From contig JADJJE010000001.1 of the NCBI GenBank assembly GCA_016706685.1, positions 764,706-828,705 of the forward strand: 64,000 nt of DNA. The letters are read 5' to 3'. A program made the position numbers and the translations under genes. Position 1 is the stretch's first letter. The number at the start of each line of letters is the position of its first letter. Source of the DNA: Sandaracinaceae bacterium (lineage in GTDB: Bacteria > Myxococcota_A > Polyangia > Polyangiales > Houyiibacteriaceae). Below are positions 1 through 10,038 of this stretch, piece by piece. The notes beneath the pieces were generated by a model that was not told where the DNA came from, ran no database searches, and saw only the letters and a list, made by a program, of their open reading frames with translations.

Positions 1-44
1 ATGCGGCCGATGGTGCCACAGAGAACCCACCTTCCGATGAGCCG

Positions 45-1568
45 ATGGCGGCGCTCGCGGCTGCTACATTCCGTGGCGTGGGTATCGCTCGCATCCTCCT
101 GCTCGTGCCTCTCCTCGTGCTCGCGCTGGGGTCGGGGTGCCGCGATGGCTCGCACCGGCCGACGCTGCCGCGTGGGAGCGCGCCGCGGTTCGAGCTCGGC
201 CGGTGTGAGGCCCAAGTCCCGGAGGGCGCTCAGGTCGAGTGCGGGACGCTCATCGTGGCCGAGGACCGTGACGCGGAGGTGTCGCATGAGGTGCGGATCG
301 CGGTGGCCATCTTCCGCAGCGGCGCGTCGGCTCCTGATGCGAGCCCAGCGGTGTTCCTCCCGGGCGGCCCAGGCGACGGCGGCCTCGATCGGCTGGACTA
401 CTTGTATGGGTTGTCTGCGCCGGTGCGGGCCAGGCGTGACCTGATCGTGCTCGACTATCGGGGTGTTGGCCGGTCGTCCCCTTCGCTCGTGTGCACCGAG
501 GGCGGCGGTGATGAAGGTGAACGCATCGAGCGCTGTCGCGAGCGCTTCGAGCGCGTGCCCGTGGATCTCACCGCGTACTCGAGCGCCGACATCGCGCGCG
601 ACCTCGCGGACCTCCGCACCGCGCTCGGCGTGCCTTCGCTGCATCTGATCGGCAGCTCCTACGGGACCAGGGTGGGCCTCACCATGCTGCGCGACTTTCC
701 GGAGGTGGTGGGCAGCGCGAGTCTGGACGCGGTGGCGCCGCCCGAGGTGGACCTCTTCGAGACTGCGCCCCTGACGTTCGACCGCGCCTTCACGCGCATC
801 CTCGAGTCGTGCGCGGCGGATGCCACCTGCGCGGGGGCGTTTCCTTCGCTCGCCCAGGATCTCGACGTGGTCCTCGAGCGCCTCGCCACCCATCCCCCCG
901 ACATCTCCTTCACCGTCGATGGCCAGCTGCAGCCCGCGGTGCTGGACCGGTCGCTCTTCATCGGGCTGCTGCTGCGCGCGTTCACGCCGGCGCTCCTCGG
1001 GACGGTCCCGGCCATCATCCACGCCACGGCCATCGAAGACTATGCGCCGCTCATCGCGTTCGGCGAGCTCGCGCCGCGCACGGGCACGCGCTATCCGTTC
1101 GCGTTCGGCATGCATCTGTCGGTGCAGTGTGCGGAGGAGGTGCCCTTCAGCTCCGCCGCAGATGCCGAGGCCATCTCGAGCGCGCATCCGCGCTTTGCGT
1201 TCATCAGCGCATACCGCGTGGCCGCCGAGCGGTGCGAGCACTGGGCGGAGCTCACCGTGGACCCGCGGGAGGACGAGCCGGTGGCCAGCAACGAACCCGT
1301 GCTCTTCCTGAGCGGCGACTTCGACCCCCTGCTGGACCCCGCGTGGGCCGAGGACGCCCGCGCTTCGCTCCCCACGAGCATCCACCTGCTCTTTCCGAAC
1401 GCCGCGCACGGCGTGCTCCACACAGACTGCGGCTGGCAGGCGGTGTCGGCGTTCATCGACGCGCCCGATGAGCTCCCCACGCACCCATGCGCGGCCGAGG
1501 CGTCTCCTCCGCCGTTCGTCGTCGATCCCGGACCGCTGCTGCGCGAGATGCTCGAAGCGAGACCGTGA
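45..1568 (+). CDS. TAP-like alpha/beta-hydrolase lipoprotein (prolyl aminopeptidase-like)
   Basis: A 507-aa hydrolase of the tripeptidyl-aminopeptidase/proline-iminopeptidase-like family. It opens with a lipoprotein signal (hydrophobic run ending L-A-L-G-S-G-C), so it is probably anchored in the envelope. The nucleophile elbow G-S-S-Y-G lies near residue 204, the acid in S-G-D-F-D-P near 425 and the base in A-A-H-G near 454, giving a complete Ser-Asp-His triad. The final segment resembles the TAP C-terminal domain. The family releases N-terminal amino acids or small acyl groups; the substrate cannot be read here. A GTG at 78 would give a more compact signal peptide (V-G-I-A-R then the hydrophobic run) and may be the true start; neither start has a clear ribosome-binding site. 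It is followed 59 bp later by another lipoprotein gene. Confidence 0.85.
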   Translation: MAALAAATFRGVGIARILLLVPLLVLALGSGCRDGSHRPTLPRGSAPRFELGRCEAQVPEGAQVECGTLIVAEDRDAEVSHEVRIAVAIFRSGASAPDASPAVFLPGGPGDGGLDRLDYLYGLSAPVRARRDLIVLDYRGVGRSSPSLVCTEGGGDEGERIERCRERFERVPVDLTAYSSADIARDLADLRTALGVPSLHLIGSSYGTRVGLTMLRDFPEVVGSASLDAVAPPEVDLFETAPLTFDRAFTRILESCAADATCAGAFPSLAQDLDVVLERLATHPPDISFTVDGQLQPAVLDRSLFIGLLLRAFTPALLGTVPAIIHATAIEDYAPLIAFGELAPRTGTRYPFAFGMHLSVQCAEEVPFSSAADAEAISSAHPRFAFISAYRVAAERCEHWAELTVDPREDEPVASNEPVLFLSGDFDPLLDPAWAEDARASLPTSIHLLFPNAAHGVLHTDCGWQAVSAFIDAPDELPTHPCAAEASPPPFVVDPGPLLREMLEARP

Positions 1569-1627
1569 CACCCGCGCGGTAGCCATTCGTGCGAAGCTCC
1601 GCATCCCATGTACTGCGGAGGTTCCGT

Positions 1628-2785
<1,158 letters not shown>

Positions 2786-2813
2786 GGACGACGAGGACGA
2801 CTTCTTGCCATAG

Positions 2814-3233
2814 TCACTGCGGCCCGATGCGCGGCTGAGCCAACTGGCCCGCCTGGCTGTCGGGTGTGGCCGCAGGGGGCGCTGGCGGAAGCTCGGCATC
2901 CACAGAGCTGATGACCGTGAGGAACGCGAGCACCGCCTCGAGGTCGCCCTGGCTCAGGTACTCCTCGCTGATGCCAGGCATCGCGGTGTTGCCCTCCCGA
3001 ATCTGCCGCCGCATCTGCGCGGGCGACCAACGGTACCCGCGTGGGTTCACCCTGCCCGCATGGCAGGGGTTGCAGAAGGTCGAGAAGATGGAGCCGCCGA
3101 GCGCGATGTCACGCGAGGCGACGGGGCCCTCATAATCGATGGATGATGGCATCGCCGCTGGCGCATGGACCGGCGCACACCCCGCCACGAGGATGACCAC
3201 CCAACCGCTCACTCCGATTGCGAACCTACCCAC
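2814..3233 (-). CDS. Small c-type cytochrome lipoprotein
   Basis: A 139-aa exported cytochrome c. The start is GTG 3233, with GAGG 6 nt upstream; GTG 3236 is the alternative. A long upstream extension is open but is Arg/Pro-rich shadow sequence. The N-terminus (F-A-I-G-V-S-G-W-V-V-I-L-V-A-G-C) is a lipoprotein signal, so the protein should be tethered outside the cytoplasmic membrane. The haem-binding motif C-N-P-C-H lies near residues 53-57, and a likely axial Met occurs about 33 residues later in N-T-A-M-P-G. The C-terminal tail is Pro/Ala/Gln-rich and ends beside the suspect low-complexity region. It is divergent from the membrane-protein gene at 3332. Its role is probably electron transfer; the partner is unknown. 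Confidence 0.8.
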   Translation of the reverse strand: MGRFAIGVSGWVVILVAGCAPVHAPAAMPSSIDYEGPVASRDIALGGSIFSTFCNPCHAGRVNPRGYRWSPAQMRRQIREGNTAMPGISEEYLSQGDLEAVLAFLTVISSVDAELPPAPPAATPDSQAGQLAQPRIGPQ

Positions 3234-3331
3234 CACTGACCTCGACGACGAGGCTACAGCGGTCGTCCTGCGATGACAACACGGTGCCGAGCGGGGAACG
3301 TTCCGCAGGAGCAGGAGCGTTGGCCGCTGAG

Positions 3332-4717
3332 ATGACCGAGTCCGCCGACGACACGCTGCCCGCTCCGCGCTCCCTGTGGGAGCTGCTGCGGTCCTCGCTC
3401 GGCATCGGCGTGGTGCTCGGGGTGGTGGCCGTGGTGGCCGTGCCCGCGTGGGTGTGCTTGATCGGGATCGCGCCGAGCACCGTGGCCGCGGTGGCCCTGA
3501 TGCGCGCGCAGCTGCAGCTGGCCGTCCCCGGCGCACAGCCCGAGCCTGTGGACGGCACCGGCATCGGCTGGCGCTGGGTGCACGCGGGGGCGTGGGTGTT
3601 CGTGGGCGTCGCGGGCTACATCGCGGCGGTGGCGTGCGCGAGCGCGCTGGCCGGGCGGCTCACGTGGAGGGACCCGTCGTCGGACCCGGGCACCGCGGCG
3701 CTCACCCTGACGCTGGCTGCGGGGTATTGCGGGGCCGTCACGCCGTTCGCGTTCGTGCCGTTCGTGATCCTGGACGTGCGGCGTCCGCACCGCCTGTCCG
3801 ATGTGCTGGTGACGTCGGTGGGGCTCGCCACGCGCGACTTCCTGCCGCTGCTGGGCGGGGCGGTGTTCGCGGGGCTCATGCTGGGCGTGCCGCTGTGGCT
3901 GGCGACGGCGTACTGGCAGCTCGGCTGGATGCTGGTGTGGGTGCTCGCGCCGTGGCTCACGAGCGGCATGATGGTGCATCGCTACGCGCGCCTGTCGGCC
4001 ACGCTCCCCATGGACCCGCGTGAGGGCCAGCTGCCCACGGCGGGGGTGCTGATGCTGGGGGCATGGGCCGCGCTCGCGACGGGGATGGCGCTCGCGCTGA
4101 CGCACCTCGGCACGGGGCGCGGGTGGCTCGCCTGGTCGGGTGAGACGCCGGGGCTCGCGCTGGTCTTCGGTGTGCTCGGGCTCGCATGGGTAGCCGTGGT
4201 GGTGGTGCTGACGCGCGCGTGGTCACGAGCCCGGGCGGTGCGCTGGGTACTCAGCGGGCACGGGAGCGCGACGGCCGCGTTCACTGGCGAGCTGCTGCTG
4301 CAAGACGGTGCGGCGCTGGTGGCCACGCAGGCTGGCTTGCGGGTGGAGGGCAATGTGTGGGTGGTGGGTCGCGAGGCGCGCCTCCAGGTGCCACCCGGCG
4401 TGCACGAGACGCCCCACGCGCTCGAGCTGCGGCCCGATGCGCTCGCCCCCGGCGCGAGCGTCACCGTGGTGGGGACGTTCCGCGCCATCGCTCAGCCGGG
4501 CCTGCGGGGTGCATCGCTGGACTGGCCACGGCGCGCGTCGTTGCTGGTGGGGGACTACCGCGAAGCCCGCGCCACCCTCGCGCGGCGCGCCGCGCGGTCC
4601 ACCATCGCGCTGCTGCTGCCCATCACCCTGCTCGCCACGGTCACGGCCGGCGCCCTCATGCTGGACGCTCGACAGAACGTCTTCCTCAACGACCCGTCCT
4701 GGTTCTTCCCACGTTGA
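3332..4717 (+). CDS. Polytopic membrane protein of unknown function
   Basis: About 461 residues from ATG 3332 (M-T-E-S-A-D-D). A longer frame from 3218 would overlap the divergent cytochrome start and is not preferred. Several hydrophobic segments are evident: a very strong one near residues 25-55, then others around 90-110, 130-155, 170-220, 235-255 and 280-300, and a last one close to the C-terminus. Between the last two lies a soluble stretch of about 120 residues rich in beta-forming residues (around 315-430). I recognise no catalytic motif. The arrangement (membrane bundle, soluble domain, terminal helix) could suit an envelope stress or transport accessory protein, but this is a guess. 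Confidence 0.7.
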   Translation: MTESADDTLPAPRSLWELLRSSLGIGVVLGVVAVVAVPAWVCLIGIAPSTVAAVALMRAQLQLAVPGAQPEPVDGTGIGWRWVHAGAWVFVGVAGYIAAVACASALAGRLTWRDPSSDPGTAALTLTLAAGYCGAVTPFAFVPFVILDVRRPHRLSDVLVTSVGLATRDFLPLLGGAVFAGLMLGVPLWLATAYWQLGWMLVWVLAPWLTSGMMVHRYARLSATLPMDPREGQLPTAGVLMLGAWAALATGMALALTHLGTGRGWLAWSGETPGLALVFGVLGLAWVAVVVVLTRAWSRARAVRWVLSGHGSATAAFTGELLLQDGAALVATQAGLRVEGNVWVVGREARLQVPPGVHETPHALELRPDALAPGASVTVVGTFRAIAQPGLRGASLDWPRRASLLVGDYREARATLARRAARSTIALLLPITLLATVTAGALMLDARQNVFLNDPSWFFPR

Positions 4718-4858
4718 AGCCGCTCGAGGGCGTCAGCGCCGAGCGAGGCCCGCGTGCAGCCCGCGCCGCTGGAGCGCCCGTGGAAGCCTCGGAGGCGGAG
4801 GTGAAAGAATTCAACAGGCCGAAATGGGTCGGAAACACGGCCTCCCCAGCATGGAGAG

Positions 4859-5623
4859 GTGTCTTCCCGTGCACCCTTCGGCCGCCGTCACTACCTCCTC
4901 GGAGGGGGGCTGTCCGTGCTCGTACACGGGGCTGCGCTGTTCGGATGGTCTGGGACGCAGCCGAGCCAACCGGCCGAAGAGGAACTGCGCGCGGGCGTGA
5001 TCTGGCTCGAGACGGCGGCGTCTCTTGGCGGTGCGATCGGGGAGCAGCCCGCGTCGCCGAGGCCCGGCGAGTCGGGGTCCCGTGTTGCCGCGCGCGTCGC
5101 TCGCCGTCCCCACCACGCCGCGCCGCCGCGCACTCCGACCGTCCACGAGACCACGGGGGAGACACAGGAGGTGTCCTTGCCGGCGGCCCCGAGCGCGGCG
5201 GCGCAGCCAGCCGGGGCACCCGAGGGCGTCGGCGCCACGATTGGTGCCTCGGGCGCGGGGACCGGGTATGGCTCGACCGATGCCCGTGCTGGCTCCGGAC
5301 TCGCTGCCGGGGGCGACGCTGGGGCCGCCGGGGGAGCCCCCGTCCAGGGACCGCGGCTCCTCGCGGCGGGGAACCCTTGTGCCGGGTACTTCCCGCCGGG
5401 GGCGCACGTGGCCCACGGTCGCGTGCAGGTGGAGGTGGAGGTGAGCGCCAACGGTCGGATCGCCGCCACGCGCGTGATGGCCGAGCAGCCGCTGGGCGAG
5501 GGGTTCGCTGGGGCAGCACGCGCGTGCGCCGCCGACCGCTTGCAGTTCGCGCCTGCACAGACGTCGCAGGGGACACCGGTGGCGGGACACGCACGGCTGC
5601 TGCTGAGCTTCGATCGCAGCTGA
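4859..5623 (+). CDS. TonB-family protein with C-terminal TonB-like domain
   Basis: A 254-aa protein built like TonB: a short basic N-terminus, one membrane segment (around residues 11-28, L-L-G-G-G-L-S-V-L-V-H-G-A-A-L-F), a long Pro/Ala/Gly-rich periplasmic linker, and a C-terminal domain from about residue 170. That domain has the TonB-like pattern of a variable strand (V-Q-V-E-V-E-V-S-A-N-G-R-I) followed by a helix and final strand. TonB proteins transmit the proton-motive force to outer-membrane transporters. No ExbB or ExbD is nearby, so the motor would be encoded elsewhere. The start is GTG 4859; the purines just before it are unusually close for a ribosome-binding site, so the exact start is uncertain. 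Confidence 0.65.
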   Translation: MSSRAPFGRRHYLLGGGLSVLVHGAALFGWSGTQPSQPAEEELRAGVIWLETAASLGGAIGEQPASPRPGESGSRVAARVARRPHHAAPPRTPTVHETTGETQEVSLPAAPSAAAQPAGAPEGVGATIGASGAGTGYGSTDARAGSGLAAGGDAGAAGGAPVQGPRLLAAGNPCAGYFPPGAHVAHGRVQVEVEVSANGRIAATRVMAEQPLGEGFAGAARACAADRLQFAPAQTSQGTPVAGHARLLLSFDRS

Positions 5624-5646
5624 CGGCGCCCTGAACAGTCAGATTG

Positions 5647-5701
5647 TTTCCGATATATTTCCGATCGGTGTCTTGACAGTTTCCGCACGCCGACCAAAGG
5701 T
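5647..5701 (+). promoter_or_regulatory. Candidate promoter with phased TTTCCG repeats
   Basis: TTTCCG occurs at 5647, 5658 and 5680, spacings of 11 and 22 bp (one and two helical turns); the first two copies extend to TTTCCGAT. A perfect -35 hexamer TTGACA lies at 5673-5678 between the second and third copies. The best -10 candidate 17 bp downstream (AAAGGT) is poor. Together this looks like an activator- or response-regulator-controlled promoter for the small exported protein starting at 5713. Confidence 0.45.
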
Positions 5702-5712
5702 ACGACTCAGGC

Positions 5713-6126
5713 ATGACGCGAACCTCCATGCGGCTGGTGTACCTGTTCGGTGTCGTCGTCTCGGCCTCGGCGCTGGGAGCGGGCGCCACAGCGGTGGCCT
5801 CCGCAACGGCGGTGATGTCAGCCCCACGTGTCGCGGCTCCGGAGGAGCTCGTGCTGGTCGCCGATCCGGCTCCGCTGCAGAGCGAGCCCGAGACGCCGTT
5901 CGAGGAGGCGGAGCAGACCTCCGATCCCACCGAGTCGTCCAAGGGTGGCGAAGAGCGCCCCGAGTCCTCGGATGGCGAGACGCCCTTCCTGGACGGGCGC
6001 TACATCGCCACGTTGGCTTCCGCGGACGCCCTGACCGCACGCGTCGGTTCGCCGCCCCCGGTGAGCGAAGCGGCGCTCGCGTCGCAGTTCCATCCCGACG
6101 GCCTCGACCGCCCTCCGAGGGCGTGA
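5713..6126 (+). CDS. Small exported acidic protein, unknown function
   Basis: A 137-aa protein beginning M-T-R-T-S-M-R followed by a hydrophobic Ala/Val-rich stretch to about residue 35, consistent with a signal peptide or single anchor. The remainder is acidic, rich in Glu, Pro and Ser, and probably disordered, with no motif I recognise. It lies between the TonB-like gene and another exported protein, and is preceded by a candidate promoter with phased repeats. Codon use matches its neighbours, which supports its being real, but it could be lineage-specific. Confidence 0.55.
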   Translation: MTRTSMRLVYLFGVVVSASALGAGATAVASATAVMSAPRVAAPEELVLVADPAPLQSEPETPFEEAEQTSDPTESSKGGEERPESSDGETPFLDGRYIATLASADALTARVGSPPPVSEAALASQFHPDGLDRPPRA

Positions 6127-6325
6127 ACGCGGCCGGGGGGACGAGCTCTTCGTCTCCCTGCGCCGACGCTGGCCTCGACTCCGAGCGAACCCCGTGCCGC
6201 GAGCCCATGCGCTCGACGTCCCGGTAGCCACTCGCGTCGAGGCGTCCGTTCACCCGCTCCGGTGCGCGATGTCGCGCGCGCGGAGTCTCACCCACCCCCA
6301 TCCTGAATTCTCAAGGAGCATCATC

Positions 6326-6832
6326 ATGTTCAAGAAGACCCTCTTCGCCTCTCTCGTCCTCGCTCTCACTGGCTTCGTCGGTGTCCCTGTCGCCGCACCG
6401 GAGTCCCCGCTCGCTCCGGCTCGCGCGGAGGCCAGCGCTTGCGGAGGTGTCGCGCTCGACGACTCCGTCCGGGAGCAGGTCTACGGCGCTGGCGCGGCGT
6501 TCGCCGTGAGCCCCATCCGTGAGACCGTGTTCTTGGCGCGCGCCATCCAGCCCGTGCGCACCATGGGCGCCGTGGTCCACGTCCACGCGCAGCCCGGCAT
6601 GACCCAGCAGTACCTCGAGCGCGCGCTCCAGTGCCACGCGCGCGGCGGTCAGGCGGTGAACCCGGCCGACCCGCTCGTGCTCCAAGAGGGAGCCATCCGC
6701 GACATCGACGTCCGCTCGGCGGGCGGCGCCTTCGCGGTGCGTATCGTGGGCGACAGCCCCGCTGCGGGGCGCGCCATCTTCGAGCGGGCCGAGAGCCTGG
6801 TCGGCGGGAGCGTGAGCGTCCAGCAGCTGTGA
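6326..6832 (+). CDS. Small exported protein, unknown function
   Basis: A 168-aa protein whose start at ATG 6326 is fixed by a perfect AAGGAG 7 nt upstream. The N-terminus M-F-K-K-T-L-F-A-S-L-V-L-A-L is a textbook Sec signal, probably cleaved near A-R-A-E-A. Two Cys in the mature part (residues about 38 and 108) could form a disulphide. I recognise no family. The strong ribosome-binding site suggests it is made in quantity. A terminator-like hairpin follows at 6866-6898. Confidence 0.75.
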   Translation: MFKKTLFASLVLALTGFVGVPVAAPESPLAPARAEASACGGVALDDSVREQVYGAGAAFAVSPIRETVFLARAIQPVRTMGAVVHVHAQPGMTQQYLERALQCHARGGQAVNPADPLVLQEGAIRDIDVRSAGGAFAVRIVGDSPAAGRAIFERAESLVGGSVSVQQL

Positions 6833-6865
6833 TGGGAGCCACACGGTAGGCTCAACGACACGGAA

Positions 6866-6898
6866 CGCCCCGGCGGTCGCACCGCGATCGACGGGGCG
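6866..6898. terminator. Hairpin between convergent genes
   Basis: The arms CGCCCCG (6866-6872) and CGGGGCG (6892-6898) enclose a second, weaker stem (GGTCG/CGATC). It lies between the stop of the exported protein at 6832 and the stop of the sensor kinase at 6917, so it could end transcripts from both sides. There is no strong T-run. Confidence 0.45.
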
Positions 6899-6916
6899 CT
6901 CTCATTCCGTCCGCGG

Positions 6917-8683
6917 TCAGCTGCGCGTCAGCTCCGACAGCGTGGCGTCGGCCTGCGACTCGCTCGCGTCCATGGGCGGCCCGCTGACCGGGAAGAACAC
7001 GCGGAAGCCCGCGCCTCCGTCGAGGCCCTCACCCAGCTCGATGAGGCCGCCGTGGTCTTCCACGATGCGCTGCACGATGGCGAGACCGAGGCCCGTGCCC
7101 GTGGACTTGGTGGTGTAGTAGGGCTCGAAGACCGTGTCGCGCTGGTCGAGCGGGATGCCGGGGCCGTTGTCCAAGACGGACACCAGCACCCCTTCGCGGT
7201 CGGCGCGCAGCACCACGCGCACCACGCCGCCGCGCATACCGTGGCGTGCGAGCGCCGCATCGCGCGCGTTCTGCACCAGGTTGACCAGCACCTGCGCCAC
7301 CTGCTCGCGGTCGGCGCGCACCATGGGGATGGCGCCCTCCACGCGCAGCTCGGGGGGCACGTCGTCGTGCGCGTGCAGCGTGGTCACCTGCTCGGCCACG
7401 CGCACCAAGTCCACGCTGTCGAGGCGCGGGCGCGGCATGCGGGCAAACTCGCTGAACTCCCCCACGATGCGCTTCATGCGCTCCACCTCTTCGAGGATGG
7501 TGAGCGTGCTCTCCTCGAAGATCTCGTCGAAGTCCGGGTGCTTCTTGGCGTAGGTCTTGCGCATGGTCTCGATGGAGACCTGGATGGGCGAGAGGGGGTT
7601 CTTGATCTCGTGCGCGATGCGCCGCGCGATGTCGCGCCACGCGGCGATGCGCTCGGCCCGCCGCAAGCGCTTCTGCGCAGACTTGAGCTCGCGGGTCATG
7701 TGGTTGAAGGCGCTGAAGGTGCGGCCCACCTCGCCACCGCCGCGCTCGTCGATGGCCAGCTCGAGGTCGCCGGCGCCGATGCGCGTGGCGGCGTCCTCCA
7801 GCTCACGCAGCGGGCGCGAGAGGCGCACGGCCACCAGCGTCGCGAAGAGCAGCGCCAGCAACGCAGCCACGCCGGCGGTCAGCAAGTTCTGCTGGAGCAG
7901 GCCCGCCAGCTGCGCCTCGAGGTCCGCGTCGTCGATGGCGGCCAGCAGCTCGTAGCGCTCCTCCCCGCTGGCCGAGCGGAACGTGAACACGCTGGCCTGC
8001 CCGCCGCCGTCGCGCACTTCGCTCGGCAACGCGTCTCCCGGGCGCACCAACACGGCACGCACGGCCGAGTCTTCGCCGAACCAGCGCGAAGCGCGCTCCG
8101 CGTCCAAGAAGGCGCCACCCAAGAGGGCCACGCGAACGCCGTCGCGCTCCACGGCGCAGCCGGTCACCCAGGCTTGCTCATCGCGCGCGGGCTCACGACC
8201 GTCGCGCACGCGCAGCGTGGTCACGAACGGCTCGTCGCCGCTGCGCTCGAGCTCCTGCAGCAGCGCCACGTCGCGCGCGCCGGCCAGCGACGGGTAGTGC
8301 CCAGCGCCCAGCACGCGCCCACGGTCGGCCCCGCGCGCGTCGAACAGCAGCAGCGCGTCGAAGCCCACGGACTCCATCAAGGGCGGCAGGAGACGCTCGA
8401 GCTCGGCCTGCTCGGGGCCCATGAAGTGCCCGCGCGCCAGGTCCAACATGACGCGGTCCACCAACAGGTCGTGAGCGCAGAGGCGCGCGAGCGTGGCGCT
8501 CATGTCGCTGGCGCGGCCCGCCAGCAGCCGGCGCCCGGCCTCGGCGCGCGCGTCCAGCTGGCGCGCATACGACTCTCGCGTGCGGGCCTCGATGCCGCGC
8601 TGGGCCAGCACGCCCACCACCGCCATGGGCAGCCAGGCCACCAGCACGAAGGCCAGCGAGAGACGCACACGCAGGCTCTTCAT
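6917..8683 (-). CDS. NtrY-like sensor histidine kinase (HAMP-HisKA-HATPase)
   Basis: A 588-aa membrane sensor kinase. A first membrane segment (residues 7-27) and a second (around 258-282) bracket an extracytoplasmic sensor of about 230 residues. After that come a HAMP linker (about 282-335), the phospho-acceptor H-box R-I-A-H-E-I-K-N-P-L (His near 357), an N-box (N-L-V-Q-N-A-R-D-A, near 470), and ATP-lid motifs D-N-G-P-G-I (near 506) and G-T-G-L-G-L. The H-box and lid are typical of NtrY-type kinases. No response regulator lies in the window. Its ATG overlaps the stop of the upstream solute-binding-like gene (ATGA), and it is the last gene of a four-gene unit headed by penicillin-binding protein 1A, so it may sense something related to the cell envelope. 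Confidence 0.92.
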   Translation of the reverse strand: MKSLRVRLSLAFVLVAWLPMAVVGVLAQRGIEARTRESYARQLDARAEAGRRLLAGRASDMSATLARLCAHDLLVDRVMLDLARGHFMGPEQAELERLLPPLMESVGFDALLLFDARGADRGRVLGAGHYPSLAGARDVALLQELERSGDEPFVTTLRVRDGREPARDEQAWVTGCAVERDGVRVALLGGAFLDAERASRWFGEDSAVRAVLVRPGDALPSEVRDGGGQASVFTFRSASGEERYELLAAIDDADLEAQLAGLLQQNLLTAGVAALLALLFATLVAVRLSRPLRELEDAATRIGAGDLELAIDERGGGEVGRTFSAFNHMTRELKSAQKRLRRAERIAAWRDIARRIAHEIKNPLSPIQVSIETMRKTYAKKHPDFDEIFEESTLTILEEVERMKRIVGEFSEFARMPRPRLDSVDLVRVAEQVTTLHAHDDVPPELRVEGAIPMVRADREQVAQVLVNLVQNARDAALARHGMRGGVVRVVLRADREGVLVSVLDNGPGIPLDQRDTVFEPYYTTKSTGTGLGLAIVQRIVEDHGGLIELGEGLDGGAGFRVFFPVSGPPMDASESQADATLSELTRS

Positions 8684-10038
8684 CGCAGCACCTCGCGCGG
8701 GCGATAGAGCGCGTCGAGGCGCAGCCGGCCGAGCGCGTCGAAGCCCACGCCCAGCAGCGTGGCGCGGTGGCGCACCCCATGATCGCGGCCCCCCAGCACC
8801 CAGGCGGCCACGTCGGCGGAGCCCGGATCGCTGCCCACGCGCAGGCCACGCTCGGCAAGGTCACGCGCGCGCTCGAGCTGCCCTGTGGCCGCGAACGCCG
8901 CGGCGGTGATGGCGCGGTCGGAGGTGAGCGGCGTGAGCAGCGTGGCCAGACGCAGGTCCCACACGCCCCGGCGCACCCGATCGGCCAGCTCACGGCGCCC
9001 GCTGACCACCACCTCCACGCGGAAGCCGCGCGGGTCCAGCTGCGCGGCCAGCGCGTCGGCCACGCGGCGCTCGAACGGGTCCTCCGCGGCCACCAGGATG
9101 CGCAGCGGGCCACTGGCGCGCGCGGTGGCCGCGCCCTGGTGTTGCCAGGCCGGCAGGTTGGGACCGAGGCGCGCTCCAGGCACCACGCCCACGCGCTCGA
9201 GGCGTGCGCGATCTAGCGCGCCCTCCACGGCGGCACGCACGGCGGTGCTGGCCAGCGCCCCGCCCGCACGGTTGGGGATCAGCAGCACCGGCGCGTAGCG
9301 GCCCGCGCGTACGAAGGCGCCATCTCGTCCGGCCGCGAACGACGCATGCAGCTCGCCCAGCTCGAAGGCGCGCAGCTCGTCGCTGCTGCTGCGGGCGGCC
9401 ACCACCTGCACCTCGCGCAAGTAGGGAGCGCCGCGGGGCGCGAAGCGCACCCCACGCAGCCGCAGGTGGCCGTTGGATTGCACGTCCACCACGAAGGGCC
9501 CCGTGCCGCGCGGCACGGCCTGCTGCGCCACGATGGCCAGCGGCGCCGCGCTCAGCCGGTGCGACAGCTCGCGCGCCGAGAGCCGCGTGCGGAACGCCAC
9601 CACCAGGGGGCCGTCGGCTCGCACAGCGCCCACCCCGGCCAACAGCCAGCTGTGCCGGCCTGTGCGCGCCGCCTCGAGCGACTGCGCCACGTGCGTGGCG
9701 GTGAGCGTGGCGCCCCCGTGCACGCGCAGGCCGTCGCGCAGCGTGACGCGCAGCTCTCCCTGCTCGCGCGCGGGGTTGTCCAGCGCCAAGAGCGGAAGGG
9801 TGCGACCGCTCGGCTCGGTCAGGTACAGCGTGTCGTACACGGCCGCTTCGAGCGCCGCCTGGAGTGGCGTAAGCGCGTCACCGGGCAGCGGGCGCGTCAG
9901 CGCCCCGTCGGCAGGCAACACCGCCACGCCGCCGAAGGCCGGAGGCAGCGCCCCCTGTGCCGAGCGCGACAGCGCGAGCCCGAGGAGGAGCGTGACCAGC
10001 ACCAGCGTGGCGCGCCGTGGCGTCGAGGCGGCCGCCAT
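8680..10038 (-). CDS. Family 5 extracellular solute-binding-like protein
   Basis: A 452-aa protein resembling peptide/nickel ABC-transporter binding proteins (SBP_bac_5). The tell-tale segment is L-R-V-T-L-R-D-G-L-R-V-H-G-G-A-T-L-T-A followed by H-V-A-Q-S, the family's ligand-domain signature. A signal peptide follows ATG 10038. That start overlaps the stop of the upstream gene (TGATG), whereas a longer frame from 10170 lies wholly inside the upstream gene. No permease or ATPase genes are adjacent. Its own stop overlaps the start of the sensor kinase. This context suggests a ligand-sensing partner of that kinase rather than a transporter component; this is inference. Confidence 0.75.
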   Translation of the reverse strand: MAAASTPRRATLVLVTLLLGLALSRSAQGALPPAFGGVAVLPADGALTRPLPGDALTPLQAALEAAVYDTLYLTEPSGRTLPLLALDNPAREQGELRVTLRDGLRVHGGATLTATHVAQSLEAARTGRHSWLLAGVGAVRADGPLVVAFRTRLSARELSHRLSAAPLAIVAQQAVPRGTGPFVVDVQSNGHLRLRGVRFAPRGAPYLREVQVVAARSSSDELRAFELGELHASFAAGRDGAFVRAGRYAPVLLIPNRAGGALASTAVRAAVEGALDRARLERVGVVPGARLGPNLPAWQHQGAATARASGPLRILVAAEDPFERRVADALAAQLDPRGFRVEVVVSGRRELADRVRRGVWDLRLATLLTPLTSDRAITAAAFAATGQLERARDLAERGLRVGSDPGSADVAAWVLGGRDHGVRHRATLLGVGFDALGRLRLDALYRPREVLR

